A stretch of DNA of 64,000 nt, taken from NCBI RefSeq assembly GCF_004804335.1, contig NZ_SRXY01000010.1, positions 108,595 through 172,594 on the forward strand, read 5' to 3'. The position numbers and the translations under genes were made by a program. This document shows, piece after piece, positions 36,591 through 45,440 of the stretch. Source of the DNA: Pacificoceanicola onchidii (GTDB lineage Bacteria > Pseudomonadota > Alphaproteobacteria > Rhodobacterales > Rhodobacteraceae). Below the pieces are notes generated by a model that did not search any database, was not told the origin of the DNA, and saw only the letters and a program-made list of their open reading frames with translations. Positions within the stretch are counted from its first letter, which is position 1. Each line of letters begins with the position of its first letter.

Positions 36591-37613
36591 ATGATTCTTT
36601 ACAAGACGATTGCACTAAAGTTTGGACACCATCTCGAAAACGAGATGCCTGTGGACATGATTGGCCCAGACGGTCAGCGGGTTTCGCCTGAAGAAGTCCG
36701 TCAGCACTGGCGAGGAGTTCTTGGCGACCTCTCCTCAGCGAGAATCTTTTTGCTCGACCACAACGCTGCGAATTATCTCGACTCTTTGAGAATGGATGTC
36801 CAAGGAATGCCATGGGAGGATAGACCTGAGGCCGACATTCAAGACTATGTGCGCGATATCGAACTACCGCGTGACCTCCTTTGGATCGAGTACGACGACC
36901 GCAAACTCTGGGAAGACCGTTGCGTTCGAGGATTGACGGCCCTGGATGATGAAGAACTGAGCAGACGTCATCAGCGAGGGTTCCTCTTTGATAACCGTTC
37001 TTCCGAAATACTAAGCGTGCGCCTTTTCTCAGCTATGACGGACACCACCTTCTTTGATGCGCCCTTTGTGCTTGAGATATCGAAATCGCAGGACGGCCGT
37101 CCCGACTTTAGTGACACCAGTTGGAAAGCTCAGCGGACCGTACTTGCGGGGCTTATGAGGGCAGGACTTTTGCCCGATGGAGCTTCAATGAGAGAACACT
37201 TCGAGGAACATTCGGGTCACCTAACATATGAGATGGTGATCGGGTTTATGTTATTTGCTGCTCTTGCTGCACGCGAGGATGATTTGACGTCGCAAGAGGC
37301 TGCAAGCCTATCTACAAAGCAGGCAAAGACAGCGCGGCGTTTTGGCAAGACTTGGATGACCGAGGTGCTCAAGTCTCACGTAACCATTCGTATCGGACCG
37401 GCGGGTGAGCGACATTTGTCTGAGCAAAAGGCAAGGTTTGGCTTTGAGAAAACACAATCTGCAAGTCGAACTGCGCCGACCGAGCATTGGGTGGCCGAGC
37501 ACGAAAGACGTTACGCCGACGGGAAAGTGGTACGGGTCCGGGCGCATAAGCGTGGACAACCAGTTTGTAGGGAACTACCCGCGCGCGTCGTGGGACCTAG
37601 AATGAAGGAGTGA
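36591..37613 (+). CDS. Unknown protein inside the recombinase-bounded segment
   Basis: 340 residues, soluble, acidic in the first half and basic at the C-terminus. Visible features are an ARIFLLDHNAANYLDSL segment, a hydrophobic VIGFMLFAALAAR helix (about residues 215-230) and a conserved-looking ending EHWVAEHERRYADGKVVRVRAHKRGQ then PARVVGP, which I associate with prophage-type proteins of alphaproteobacteria. No catalytic motif recognised. It lies between the two recombinases. Confidence 0.65.
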   Translation: MILYKTIALKFGHHLENEMPVDMIGPDGQRVSPEEVRQHWRGVLGDLSSARIFLLDHNAANYLDSLRMDVQGMPWEDRPEADIQDYVRDIELPRDLLWIEYDDRKLWEDRCVRGLTALDDEELSRRHQRGFLFDNRSSEILSVRLFSAMTDTTFFDAPFVLEISKSQDGRPDFSDTSWKAQRTVLAGLMRAGLLPDGASMREHFEEHSGHLTYEMVIGFMLFAALAAREDDLTSQEAASLSTKQAKTARRFGKTWMTEVLKSHVTIRIGPAGERHLSEQKARFGFEKTQSASRTAPTEHWVAEHERRYADGKVVRVRAHKRGQPVCRELPARVVGPRMKE

Positions 37614-37907
37614 GTTTCTGACAATCATTCCTGTCGGACACTAAGCTGCTTGGTCTAGTTCGGCCCTAAGCAGACATTCAACGCGCGCCTCCGATGCTGC
37701 GGTCGCAGCCCACATAGCTGCCCTTCGCTGCAGATGTATGATACACGACCCTCGAACTCACAGATCGCGGACAAACCGGACCTATCACCTGTGGCCGCTT
37801 TCGTCTCTCCGACCAGCGGAAAGCTGCACCGAGAGCATTTGTTGAAGGGACCAACGATCGGGAAACGACGAAAAGAAACGCGACCCAGGTTATGACCTCG
37901 CAGGTTC
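37614..37907. other. Non-coding gap, mostly repeat copy B
   Basis: The gap separates the convergent 340-residue gene and the CHAT operon. Besides the repeat, the sequence GAACTCACAGATCGCGGAC after it also follows copy A (21080-21100), so the repeated unit extends past 75 bp here. No clear terminator. Confidence 0.5.
37659..37731 (+). repeat. Dispersed ~75-bp repeat, copy B
   Basis: TTCGGCCCTAAGCAGACATTC, then CCGATGCTGCGGTCGCAGCCC and CCCTTCGCTGC. Confidence 0.65.
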
Positions 37908-38306
37908 TTAGAAATCAGAAAAGTTATCTACTATAGTATCAATTACCGACTGCAGTGTTTCATCTGTCGCGTGTTCGCATAAATATAAAATGTGGCGAAC
38001 TTTGGTTCTCCGATCCGAAAGATCATTTATCCTTTGAAGCACGGCAAACAAAGCTAATCCATCTCCACCGATCAGAGCCGCCAACAACTCATGCGAGTTA
38101 CGTAGAAACCACGCTAGCGCTACCGCGACGCACATCAGCAGGATGAACAAGGCTTGGAAGAGACGGATCCGCGTCGCCCATTCCCTTTCCATCTTTCGCA
38201 GCGACTGCAGCAGTTTGTCCCGATCAAAGGTCCAGTCCTCTTTGCTGCTTAACGAGGCGACCCCCTTGCTTCTGTGCCGCGCGAGGACGTCATAAAGCGA
38301 TGACAT
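37908..38306 (-). CDS. Small membrane protein of the CHAT operon
   Basis: 132 residues from ATG 38306, one nt after the CHAT gene stop. A basic cytoplasmic N-terminus (residues 1-48) is followed by two hydrophobic helices (about 49-67 and 72-91) and a C-terminal helical tail. No named family recognised. As a two-helix hairpin it could be an effector or anchor that joins the cytoplasmic protease to the exported protein of the same operon (inference). Confidence 0.7.
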   Translation of the reverse strand: MSSLYDVLARHRSKGVASLSSKEDWTFDRDKLLQSLRKMEREWATRIRLFQALFILLMCVAVALAWFLRNSHELLAALIGGDGLALFAVLQRINDLSDRRTKVRHILYLCEHATDETLQSVIDTIVDNFSDF

Positions 38307-38307
38307 A

Positions 38308-39354
38308 TTACCAACTCCCCTTACTTGCCCGGACGGCCTTTTGGCCCCGTTGGCTTAGGTCACGAATGCCGTGCACAAGGTCCATCAAAAACGGCGTCCG
38401 CCCGTCCCGAGCGCTCTCAAAGACATGGGCAACAAAAGCCGCCCAGACGGTCGGTGTAAGCTCCATGGTGGTTCCCACAACGCGCAGGTTGGGGCGCTCC
38501 GTGGCCAGGACTTGCTGTAGGACGTTCGAGTGGCAGGCCATCAGCGACACGCTCTGCGTCGCGTCCCCAATCGCGGCGGCGATGTGATCTGGTCGTGCGA
38601 GCCCGTCCGACAGCTCCAGGCGGTTCCCCGGGCGCAGGATATCGGACCCAAAGGCATCGTCGAGGAACTCGCGGTTCATCGCGGCCATGAAGTCCGCGTC
38701 ATAGCTGATACCAAGGTTTTGGTCCTCTAACGCGCGCTCCTCTTCAGAGCTAGGGAACATGGCGCACCCAGCCTCGACCAGTGAGTTCAGGGTCTTGCGC
38801 AGGTCTTGCAGGCTCTGTGGGTCAGGGTAGCCTGGCAAACCGGGCGCAAAGCCTGCCCAAGCGTGCCGCGCAGCACACGCCAGAGCTGCCCACGCGCCCC
38901 TTTTGAAGTCCGCCTGGGTAATCCAATGCCCTTTCCAATGCGTAAAGAGGCACACGTGGTTGAATTGTCCGGCACGGGCGAGATCCGAAAGATCGGCGTC
39001 GCGGAATACGGTGACCTTCGCGGCAGTGGCGGTGTCGACCAGCCGCGAAAGCTCGGAGAACAGCGTGCCGACGTTTGGCGCGCTCGCGACCTGCGCGGCA
39101 AGTGTCACGGCCTCACTGGCACTCAGGGGGCGCGTCCCATCGCCGGGGATGCTGTTCGGGCAGACCGTCTCTGCAAGGCGCCACGCGTAGTCTTGGTCGG
39201 CCGGGTCCTTGGTGAACCGGCCGGCCAACTCTGCCGGGCTCGCGGGGATGCCGATAACCAGGGCGATGTCCGCGAGCGGCACCTGCGCCGTCGCTGCCAT
39301 GGCGCGACTGCCGAAGGCATCCCGCGGCCGTTTCGTCTGCCCGTCCGTCGGCAC
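38308..39354 (-). CDS. CHAT-like (caspase-fold) peptidase
   Basis: 348 residues from GTG 39354. The C-terminal two thirds fit the CHAT/caspase pattern: strand FNHVCLFTHWKGHW with candidate catalytic His139 or His143, then SVSLMACHSN with candidate Cys274, followed by LRVVGTTMELTPTVWAAFVAHVFESA as in CHAT proteins after the cysteine. No TPR repeats are attached. No signal peptide, so cytoplasmic. It is 3 nt after the stop of the large exported protein and 1 nt before the small membrane protein. CHAT peptidases often act in prokaryotic immunity or programmed death; the assignment here is by motif only. Confidence 0.6.
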   Translation of the reverse strand: MPTDGQTKRPRDAFGSRAMAATAQVPLADIALVIGIPASPAELAGRFTKDPADQDYAWRLAETVCPNSIPGDGTRPLSASEAVTLAAQVASAPNVGTLFSELSRLVDTATAAKVTVFRDADLSDLARAGQFNHVCLFTHWKGHWITQADFKRGAWAALACAARHAWAGFAPGLPGYPDPQSLQDLRKTLNSLVEAGCAMFPSSEEERALEDQNLGISYDADFMAAMNREFLDDAFGSDILRPGNRLELSDGLARPDHIAAAIGDATQSVSLMACHSNVLQQVLATERPNLRVVGTTMELTPTVWAAFVAHVFESARDGRTPFLMDLVHGIRDLSQRGQKAVRASKGSW

Positions 39355-39357
39355 CGC

Positions 39358-42300
39358 TCAGCCCTCTCTGGGCAGCAGGCCGCGCGGGAGATCGATGCGC
39401 GACAAAAGCAGGAAGCCATCCCCTTCGGTCAGCATCGCGTAGACCGAGATGTCTTGCCCACCCTCCAGGAGCCGGCTGCGGAAAGCATCGACGAACGCGT
39501 CGGCCTTGGTTTGCTCCGTGGCGGCGTCCAGCGTCTCGCGGTAGGTCCGTGGAACGTCGGGCGCCTGGGCGTCCTGCGAACGGCGGGTCACGACAATGTC
39601 CAGCCGCAGGTTCAGCCGAGACAGGAGCGACGGCGGGCGCACCGCGAACACGCTGATCACGTGGTAGCTCATCGGAGATTCCACGGCCGGGATGCGCGTT
39701 TGGATTGCAGTGGGGATCTCGGCCACGTCGCGCTGCGCAATGCCGCCTTTGCCCTGCCGCTTGAGCGCCCCGAGACGGATGGCCAGCCCGCGCCAGCCTT
39801 TGGCGTCGCCGCTCTCCACCTCGATCGTGGGGCGGCGGGGGCCTTCGGCCCCTGAGACGGTCGCGCTGCGGCCGACCGGCGGGAGCGGAGGCTTGCCCGC
39901 GCCCATGGCCAGCACCTGCGGGGCGCTCATCGCCACCTCGGTCGGCTGGCCCGCCACGACCGATTGCGACAGCGCCTGGACCCGTTCGATCGGCATCTTC
40001 GGCCCGAAGACCAGGTTGGCCGCCGGCGGTGGAGAGCCGATTGCCTTCTTTAGGACCGTCACCGCATCGTAGATCGTGCCGTGCAGCGTCTCGCTGGGCG
40101 GCTGCCCAGAGCGAACGACGAACATACCGCGCGGCAAAGCCTCCACGTAGATCGCCCCTGCGCCGTGCACCTCTGTGAGCTGATCGAAGCTGTCGCGCGC
40201 GGACCGCAGCGCCGTCGCGGTGTCCTGGCCCGGGCGGCCAAGGAAGCGAATGGCCGAGGACGTGTCCTGGGCGGCGTTGAAAGGCTTGCGAAAGCCGATC
40301 GCGGCGTCGACCGGCCGCGCGTCCCGCGGTTTGAGCGCTGCGGTGAGCCGGTCGCGCAGCTCCGAGGGATCCTCGTTGCGGTAGCGCTGCGCAATCCGGC
40401 CCAGCTCGCGGGCTCCGGGCTGGTCGCTGGGGTGGACGCGGATCTCCATGCGGCCGTCGCGGGTGACGTCCACCTCCGGCCGTCCGCGCGGCACCGAGGC
40501 ATCGGGCACCAGCCGCGGCAGGTCTGCTGACAAGTTGTGGCCGCCGGTACTCTGCCGTCCATCTTCGCCCAGATTGCGCGACAAGACCAGAGTTGGGGTC
40601 CGGATCGAGCTGCCGTCCGCTGGATCCACGTTGGCAGCCTCGACAACGCTGTTGATGAACCTGGTCCCGTCGAGGAACGGATAAAGACACTCCGAGATGT
40701 CCTCGGATGCGTCGAGGGCGAGAAACTTCCTTACGTTCTCGGACAGGGCGGCATTCTCGATCTTGCGCTCAGTTGGAACGTCAAAGCCAGTAATCCTGGC
40801 AAGCAAGAACGGAGCAAGCCACATGTCTGTTTGGTCGATCTCAAGGCGCTCGGGCGCCGAGAGCGCATCGACCAAGTTGTCCCTTATCCGAACGTCGAGC
40901 GCTTCGAGTTCAGCCAACCTGCTGAGCAAGCACCTCTGGGCACCAAGTATCTCCGCTTGCAGTTCCATTCGGTCCTGCCAACTCAAGTCAGCGATCTTCT
41001 CGTAATAGAACTCTGGCAGCGTTCCAGTTTCTGCGCGCTGTAACGCTTCGGAGATGTGGTCTTCGATTTTTCTCTCGAACAACCGTACACGTAAGCCGTC
41101 AGGATCCGTCTGATCCTTTGCAGTAATCTCCCAGTTCCGAAAAATCTGGAATAGGAATGCGTATTGGACTACGCGTGTGAGATGGGGGTCTTTGCGTTCA
41201 GCGAAATATGTCCAAGCGACATCTTCAAGCGAGTCGATAAACGCATTGGAACTTAGTTCGTCCCCATCCAAATCTGCCTGATACGTTATTGGAAGGGCCC
41301 CCGTGCGCAAGGGCGTTGCAAAATCATAACGTCCACTTTGCATCTCCAATCCGGCACCAACGGTATTCCAGTTGAATAGCGTCTCGGAGGTGCCCTCAGC
41401 CTCAGAGATCAGCGTACTCAGTTGGGATTCGAACGGGAATATGTCTGGTTTTGGGTAAGGGAAGTTGTAGTACTCGACGCTACCGGCTTGCGACCACGAC
41501 TTAAGAAGCTGGTCAGCAATGTTGAGTAGGCTTCCTGCCTCGGAGTCTAGCAATTGATCGGACAAAAAGATCGGAGCAACATCAAACCCGAAGTATTTGC
41601 CATGCGAGACTTTGCCTGCAAAGGCATGCCCACGTTCGTAGCTTTGTCCAAGCTCACTTGTGATAGCCGCAGCGGCCGCAAGCCGGCGTACCTCTTCAAA
41701 CCGCAACGGCGGCAGCGCATCGACTGAGACCTGGCGTGCGCGGGCCAGGATGGCGACGCTTCCTGTTGTGCGATCCCGAAGTGCACCCAGGATCAGATCT
41801 CCGGAAACGGTCAACTGACGAAACGCACGCCGCATCTCAGCATCTGCGCCGGCATCAACGGGCGTTGCGCGCAACGCGCCAAAGCCCCGCTCGGCGGAGT
41901 CGGTGTCAAGTACCCAGGCGACGAGGCTGCCGTCGATTGAGGTGTAGAGCCCACTCTCCCCCGATGACAGCACGGCTGCGATAGGTCTCGCGCCTAGAAC
42001 ACGATCTTTGAACTGCAGCGCGGCCTCTCCAAATAGCCAAGCTTCAAGCTCATACGGCGAGAGCTCGACGTTCTCCGGTGCACTGGCATAGTTCACCGGC
42101 TCGATGGCATCGAGATTCCTATAATAGGCAAAACGCGACGAGCCGAACCCAAATTCACTCAGCCATGCTACGGCAAGATCAATATGAGATTGCGTGAACT
42201 CAGTCTCGGGATGCCGCAGTTTCACGACGAAATCGCGAGTCCAACCATCAAGCAGAATGTTGTGTTGTCGTGTTGTGATCTCGGCTACGCTTCCTCGCCC

Positions 42301-42534
42301 GAACGCCTGCTCGAAGAGGGCGGCAACTTCTGCGTTGTCTCGCGGAAAAATATCAGAAGGTTCCGCCACGATGACCGTAAGCGTGCGAGGATCATCGCCG
42401 CGGAAAATCGCAAACTCTTGAACATGAAAAGGGAGGATCTGCCGATATTCATCCCAGATGTCAGCAGCGACATGATGCGGAAAAAACTGAACGAGTACAG
42501 AGAAAAGCAAAACCTGGAAATTTGTTCTTAGCAT
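39358..42534 (-). CDS. Large exported protein of the CHAT operon, unknown function
   Basis: 1058 residues from ATG 42534, which has GAGG eight nt upstream; the frame is open to 42594 but only from this ATG is there a clean signal peptide (QVLLFSVLVQFFPHHVAA, cleavage near residue 24). The N-terminal 600 residues are a mixed alpha/beta sequence with no recognised domain. After about residue 640 the sequence becomes Arg/Pro/Ala-rich and base composition shifts to much higher GC. The C-terminus contains a beta-strand-rich segment (YHVISVFAVRPPSLLSRLNLRLDIVV). It opens a tight operon with the CHAT-like protease and a small membrane protein. I cannot assign a function. Confidence 0.75.
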   Translation of the reverse strand: MLRTNFQVLLFSVLVQFFPHHVAADIWDEYRQILPFHVQEFAIFRGDDPRTLTVIVAEPSDIFPRDNAEVAALFEQAFGRGSVAEITTRQHNILLDGWTRDFVVKLRHPETEFTQSHIDLAVAWLSEFGFGSSRFAYYRNLDAIEPVNYASAPENVELSPYELEAWLFGEAALQFKDRVLGARPIAAVLSSGESGLYTSIDGSLVAWVLDTDSAERGFGALRATPVDAGADAEMRRAFRQLTVSGDLILGALRDRTTGSVAILARARQVSVDALPPLRFEEVRRLAAAAAITSELGQSYERGHAFAGKVSHGKYFGFDVAPIFLSDQLLDSEAGSLLNIADQLLKSWSQAGSVEYYNFPYPKPDIFPFESQLSTLISEAEGTSETLFNWNTVGAGLEMQSGRYDFATPLRTGALPITYQADLDGDELSSNAFIDSLEDVAWTYFAERKDPHLTRVVQYAFLFQIFRNWEITAKDQTDPDGLRVRLFERKIEDHISEALQRAETGTLPEFYYEKIADLSWQDRMELQAEILGAQRCLLSRLAELEALDVRIRDNLVDALSAPERLEIDQTDMWLAPFLLARITGFDVPTERKIENAALSENVRKFLALDASEDISECLYPFLDGTRFINSVVEAANVDPADGSSIRTPTLVLSRNLGEDGRQSTGGHNLSADLPRLVPDASVPRGRPEVDVTRDGRMEIRVHPSDQPGARELGRIAQRYRNEDPSELRDRLTAALKPRDARPVDAAIGFRKPFNAAQDTSSAIRFLGRPGQDTATALRSARDSFDQLTEVHGAGAIYVEALPRGMFVVRSGQPPSETLHGTIYDAVTVLKKAIGSPPPAANLVFGPKMPIERVQALSQSVVAGQPTEVAMSAPQVLAMGAGKPPLPPVGRSATVSGAEGPRRPTIEVESGDAKGWRGLAIRLGALKRQGKGGIAQRDVAEIPTAIQTRIPAVESPMSYHVISVFAVRPPSLLSRLNLRLDIVVTRRSQDAQAPDVPRTYRETLDAATEQTKADAFVDAFRSRLLEGGQDISVYAMLTEGDGFLLLSRIDLPRGLLPREG

Positions 42535-43029
42535 GGAAAAAACCTCAAAAAAGGCGAATCGAATTATCGACAAATAACCTCTAGATTGTACCAAGAATTT
42601 TGCTTCGGTATAGTCTCGAGCCGTGTGTCCCTGAAACGATCTTGGGGCAGTTTGACAAATCTGCCAGAAGCAAGCCTAGCAAATTGATCGACAACACATC
42701 GCTTTGCTCGGGTCGCAATAATCGAAATGACGCAGGCAAAAGGCAACGTCGGGCGACGCCCGGCGTGGCGCAACTACGGGAGCTTAAGGGCTAGCCTTCC
42801 GCTTCTGCTAACGCACAACAGGACGACGGGGTTTGTGAAACGGTTCGATCACGCGCTTCGGTTGTGCATTGTTTCTCCTTAGCCCCTAAACTACCCATCG
42901 CTGTACCGCATACGACGACTGTTTTGGGCTCACTGCCGACTTCCGAGGCAGTGCAGCAACCGTGTGATATGGTGCCCTGTCAACGTCGGGTTGTCGTTGT
43001 GGAGGGTATGGCGGATCGGAGGATCAGTC
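42535..43029. other. Non-coding gap before recombinase copy 2
   Basis: About 495 nt. The first part holds the CHAT-operon promoter zone. From 42955 on it is a near-copy of the region upstream of recombinase copy 1, preceded at about 42918 by GGGCTCACTGCCGAC, again related to the block at 35570. Confidence 0.5.
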
Positions 43030-43662
43030 ATGGAAACACCAAACTTACCAGCCATTCGCGCGCTACGACCCGCATGGAACAAGGGTCGGATCGTCGGCCA
43101 GAAACGACCGTTGAAACCAAAGCATGTCTGGGCGATCCGGGTTCGACTTGAACTGGCTGAAAACCATCGCGACCTCGCGCTGTTCAATATGGCGATCGAC
43201 AGCAAGCTGCGCGGTTGCGATCTGGCCAAGTTGAAAGTCGTTGACGTCATGGCGTCCGGCCAGATCAAAGAGCGTGCTTCCGTTCTGCAAAGCAAGACGC
43301 AGAAACCTGTTCGCTTTGAGATTTCCGAAGGCACACGCGCCTCTGTCGAAAAGTGGATGGAAGACGAACTCATGGTCGGTTCTGAGTATCTATGGCCAGG
43401 CCGTTTCCATGAACGTCTGCACATCTCAACCCGCCAATATGCTCGCATTGTCAGGGACTGGGTGACATCAATTGGGCTGGAAGCCAGCGCTTACGGCACG
43501 CATTCGATGCGGCGCACCAAGGTTACACAAATTTATAAGAAGACAGGAAACCTTCGCGCTGTTCAGCTCCTGCTCGGCCACACAAAGATGGATAGTACAG
43601 TCAGGTATCTTGGGGTCGAACTAGAGGATGCTCTCGCCATCGCTGAAGCCATTGAAATCTAG
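43030..43662 (+). CDS. Tyrosine recombinase, copy 2
   Basis: 210 residues from ATG 43030, GGAGG upstream. All catalytic positions are intact: Arg61, Lys near 89, His158 and Arg161 (HSMRR), His184 (LLGHTK), Tyr193 (VRYLG). About 14 differences from copy 1. Same orientation as copy 1, 7.36 kb apart, with shared upstream sequence and a similar 3' hairpin. Probably the ancestral or active copy, because it retains Leu before LGHTK. Confidence 0.92.
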   Translation: METPNLPAIRALRPAWNKGRIVGQKRPLKPKHVWAIRVRLELAENHRDLALFNMAIDSKLRGCDLAKLKVVDVMASGQIKERASVLQSKTQKPVRFEISEGTRASVEKWMEDELMVGSEYLWPGRFHERLHISTRQYARIVRDWVTSIGLEASAYGTHSMRRTKVTQIYKKTGNLRAVQLLLGHTKMDSTVRYLGVELEDALAIAEAIEI

Positions 43663-43669
43663 GGCAGAT

Positions 43670-43691
43670 GGGTCGCCTTCAGGGGCGGCCC
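43670..43691 (+). terminator. Hairpin after recombinase copy 2
   Basis: GGGTCGCC-TTCAGG-GGCGGCCC, 8-bp stem with one G-U pair, 7 nt after the stop. It overlaps the left end of repeat copy C. Confidence 0.5.
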
Positions 43692-43757
43692 AAAGCGGAC
43701 ATTAAGCCTAGTTTCTCGATGCTGCGATTGCAGCCTGCATAGCAGTCATTGGTTGCG
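43683..43757 (+). repeat. Dispersed ~75-bp repeat, copy C
   Basis: GGCGGCCCAAAGCGGACATT, then TCGATGCTGCGATTGCAGCC and GCAGTCATTGGTTGCG. Confidence 0.65.
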
Positions 43758-43788
43758 CACGCGCAAATAAAAGTTGGGTATTGGAAGG

Positions 43789-44427
43789 CTACTTAACGTG
43801 TTCGAGTCCGTCCGGAAGGGTCACGCTCGGGTCCAACCGCATTGAGGCAATGTCTTCCTGGCTCAAACCACTTACTCCCTCCAGAGACGAGTAATAGCAT
43901 TCTTCGGACTGCCAGCCGGTTCGGTAACAAACAGTGGAAACGCGCATTCCGGCAACACGGCAGTCTTCGAAGCTGCTGTATCGAAAGGAGGTTGCATTGA
44001 AGCCCGCTTTGCTCATGTCACATCTTGTGAACCAGGACTGTTCAAAAGAAGCGAATGAGACGGGCTGAGCTGGGAACTCGCAGTCTGTGAAACTGGCTTC
44101 CGATCCGCTTGCATCATTCAGTTTCATCCCTTCAAGCCGGCATTGAGAAAAGCTTGATCGATCAAGTCGGGTTCCTTGCAGCTTGGCTTCACGAAAGTCA
44201 CATTCTGAGAACCAAACGTACGTTAGGTCTGTGTCCGAGAAGCTTGCGGTTTTGAAATCAAATCTTTCAAACTTCATTGCACCTTGATCAGGTTGGAAGC
44301 CCCGACGTTCCAACTCTTCAAATAGATTTATGTTGCTAAGGTCTGGACCTGACTGAAGGCCCCCGACCGCAGCATTCCATGCGTCAACACCTTCCAAAAG
44401 GAGTTCGATATACTGGAGATCTGCCAT
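43789..44427 (-). CDS. Pentapeptide-repeat protein
   Basis: 212 residues from ATG 44427. From about residue 50 to 185 the sequence follows the A(D/N)Lxx pentapeptide rhythm in a diverged form (FDFKTASFSDTDLTYVWFSECDF-type spacing with F/L/M at the centre of each five). Such proteins fold into a right-handed beta-helix, some mimicking DNA. The N-terminal 45 residues are helical and resemble the leader of other pentapeptide proteins (IELLLEGVDAWNA). It stands alone, flanked by repeat copies C and D. Confidence 0.8.
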   Translation of the reverse strand: MADLQYIELLLEGVDAWNAAVGGLQSGPDLSNINLFEELERRGFQPDQGAMKFERFDFKTASFSDTDLTYVWFSECDFREAKLQGTRLDRSSFSQCRLEGMKLNDASGSEASFTDCEFPAQPVSFASFEQSWFTRCDMSKAGFNATSFRYSSFEDCRVAGMRVSTVCYRTGWQSEECYYSSLEGVSGLSQEDIASMRLDPSVTLPDGLEHVK

Positions 44428-44774
44428 GAAACGCTTTCCTAGTTAAGTTAGATGGATAATGGGAGCATACGAATTTCCCATAAACAGAACCACCTGTTTT
44501 ACCAATCGATGTTCGGCCCAAAGCGGTCACTCGATGAGATCAACGATTGCTGCAGCCGCAGCCCGCATTGCGGACATTCGAATTGGCTGAGCCACGGTTC
44601 AAATGAAGGCTGACGGGCTATCCGCACATCTAGCAGATCAAGATGTTGCATTCACCATATGCGATCGACGTTCAAACTGGTCTATCTGTACTTCTGCTCC
44701 GGCTTTGCGGTCGCTACCGGCTTGTCTGCCAATCGCGTGATGTGCAAATTCAGATTAAGCATGTCTTGCAGCAC
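44428..44774. other. Non-coding gap with repeat copy D
   Basis: About 350 nt containing the repeat and nothing else recognisable. Confidence 0.5.
44511..44590 (+). repeat. Dispersed ~75-bp repeat, copy D
   Basis: GTTCGGCCCAAAGCGGTCACTC, then CGATTGCTGCAGCCGCAGCC and GCATTGCGGACATTCG. Confidence 0.6.
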
Positions 44775-45440
44775 TTAAGTTTTCCAAGGCAATCGAGACT
44801 TACCACACTTACACGAAATCGCTTTCTCACCGGGCACATCAATATCTGCGCGAATATGGCGGCCACAATGCTCGCAGACAAAGAGGGCGACCAGTTTCTC
44901 GATATCTTCCAGCAACACATCAATGTCCTCGCCGACAATTTTGCCGGCGTTATCGTGAGAGACCAGATTGGCGATGAGGGCCGAGCCTGCCAGATCGGAG
45001 AAGATTTGCGTCGCCAGCAGATCGGGCGACTTGTCCTTCAAAGTTGATCTCAGCGCGCTGATCAGCTCATCGGACAATCGCTTTTCGTTTATGTCGTTGA
45101 AGCGGAAGGCCACTTTGACCTCAAGAGCCTGGCAGATGTTCTTGAGGACAAGCTCCAGTAGCTTGCGTAGGTCATTGGAAACGTCTTCCTTGCCCTTTTT
45201 CTGTTCGATGATTTCTTTCAGCGTCGCGGGGCTGTTTTCGAGAAGGATGCCATTTGCACCGTCTGACCGGACCTCATGAAAAACCCAGCCATGCTGCCCC
45301 ATTTCCCTTTTGATAATGTCGAACCAGATATTCTCGTGCGTGAGGATGATAATTTGCCAATCGGAGAACTCGTCGCGCAAAAGACGTAAGAGCCTGCGCC
45401 GGTGCGATATATCGAAGCTTGTGACGATATCGTCGAGCAC
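44775..45440 (-). CDS. C-terminal part of the SMC-like ATPase, out of frame
   Basis: 221 residues. It begins exactly at Walker B (VLDDIVTSFD) and continues through the LTHEN H-loop; it ends in a zinc-ribbon CEHCG..CKCG. It is the missing C-terminal lobe of the upstream ATPase, displaced by one base at a T-run (minus-strand AAG TTT TAG near 45438-45446). Without a frameshift it cannot form a nucleotide-binding domain alone. Confidence 0.85.
   Translation of the reverse strand: MLDDIVTSFDISHRRRLLRLLRDEFSDWQIIILTHENIWFDIIKREMGQHGWVFHEVRSDGANGILLENSPATLKEIIEQKKGKEDVSNDLRKLLELVLKNICQALEVKVAFRFNDINEKRLSDELISALRSTLKDKSPDLLATQIFSDLAGSALIANLVSHDNAGKIVGEDIDVLLEDIEKLVALFVCEHCGRHIRADIDVPGEKAISCKCGKSRLPWKT

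Noticed and set aside
39113..40690. Long open frame (525 codons, minus strand) overlapping the large exported protein gene
   Set aside because: It is in another frame of the same strand within very GC-rich sequence; the product is low-complexity Arg/Gly/Ala-rich with no domain. The 1058-residue frame has a signal peptide and a ribosome binding site.
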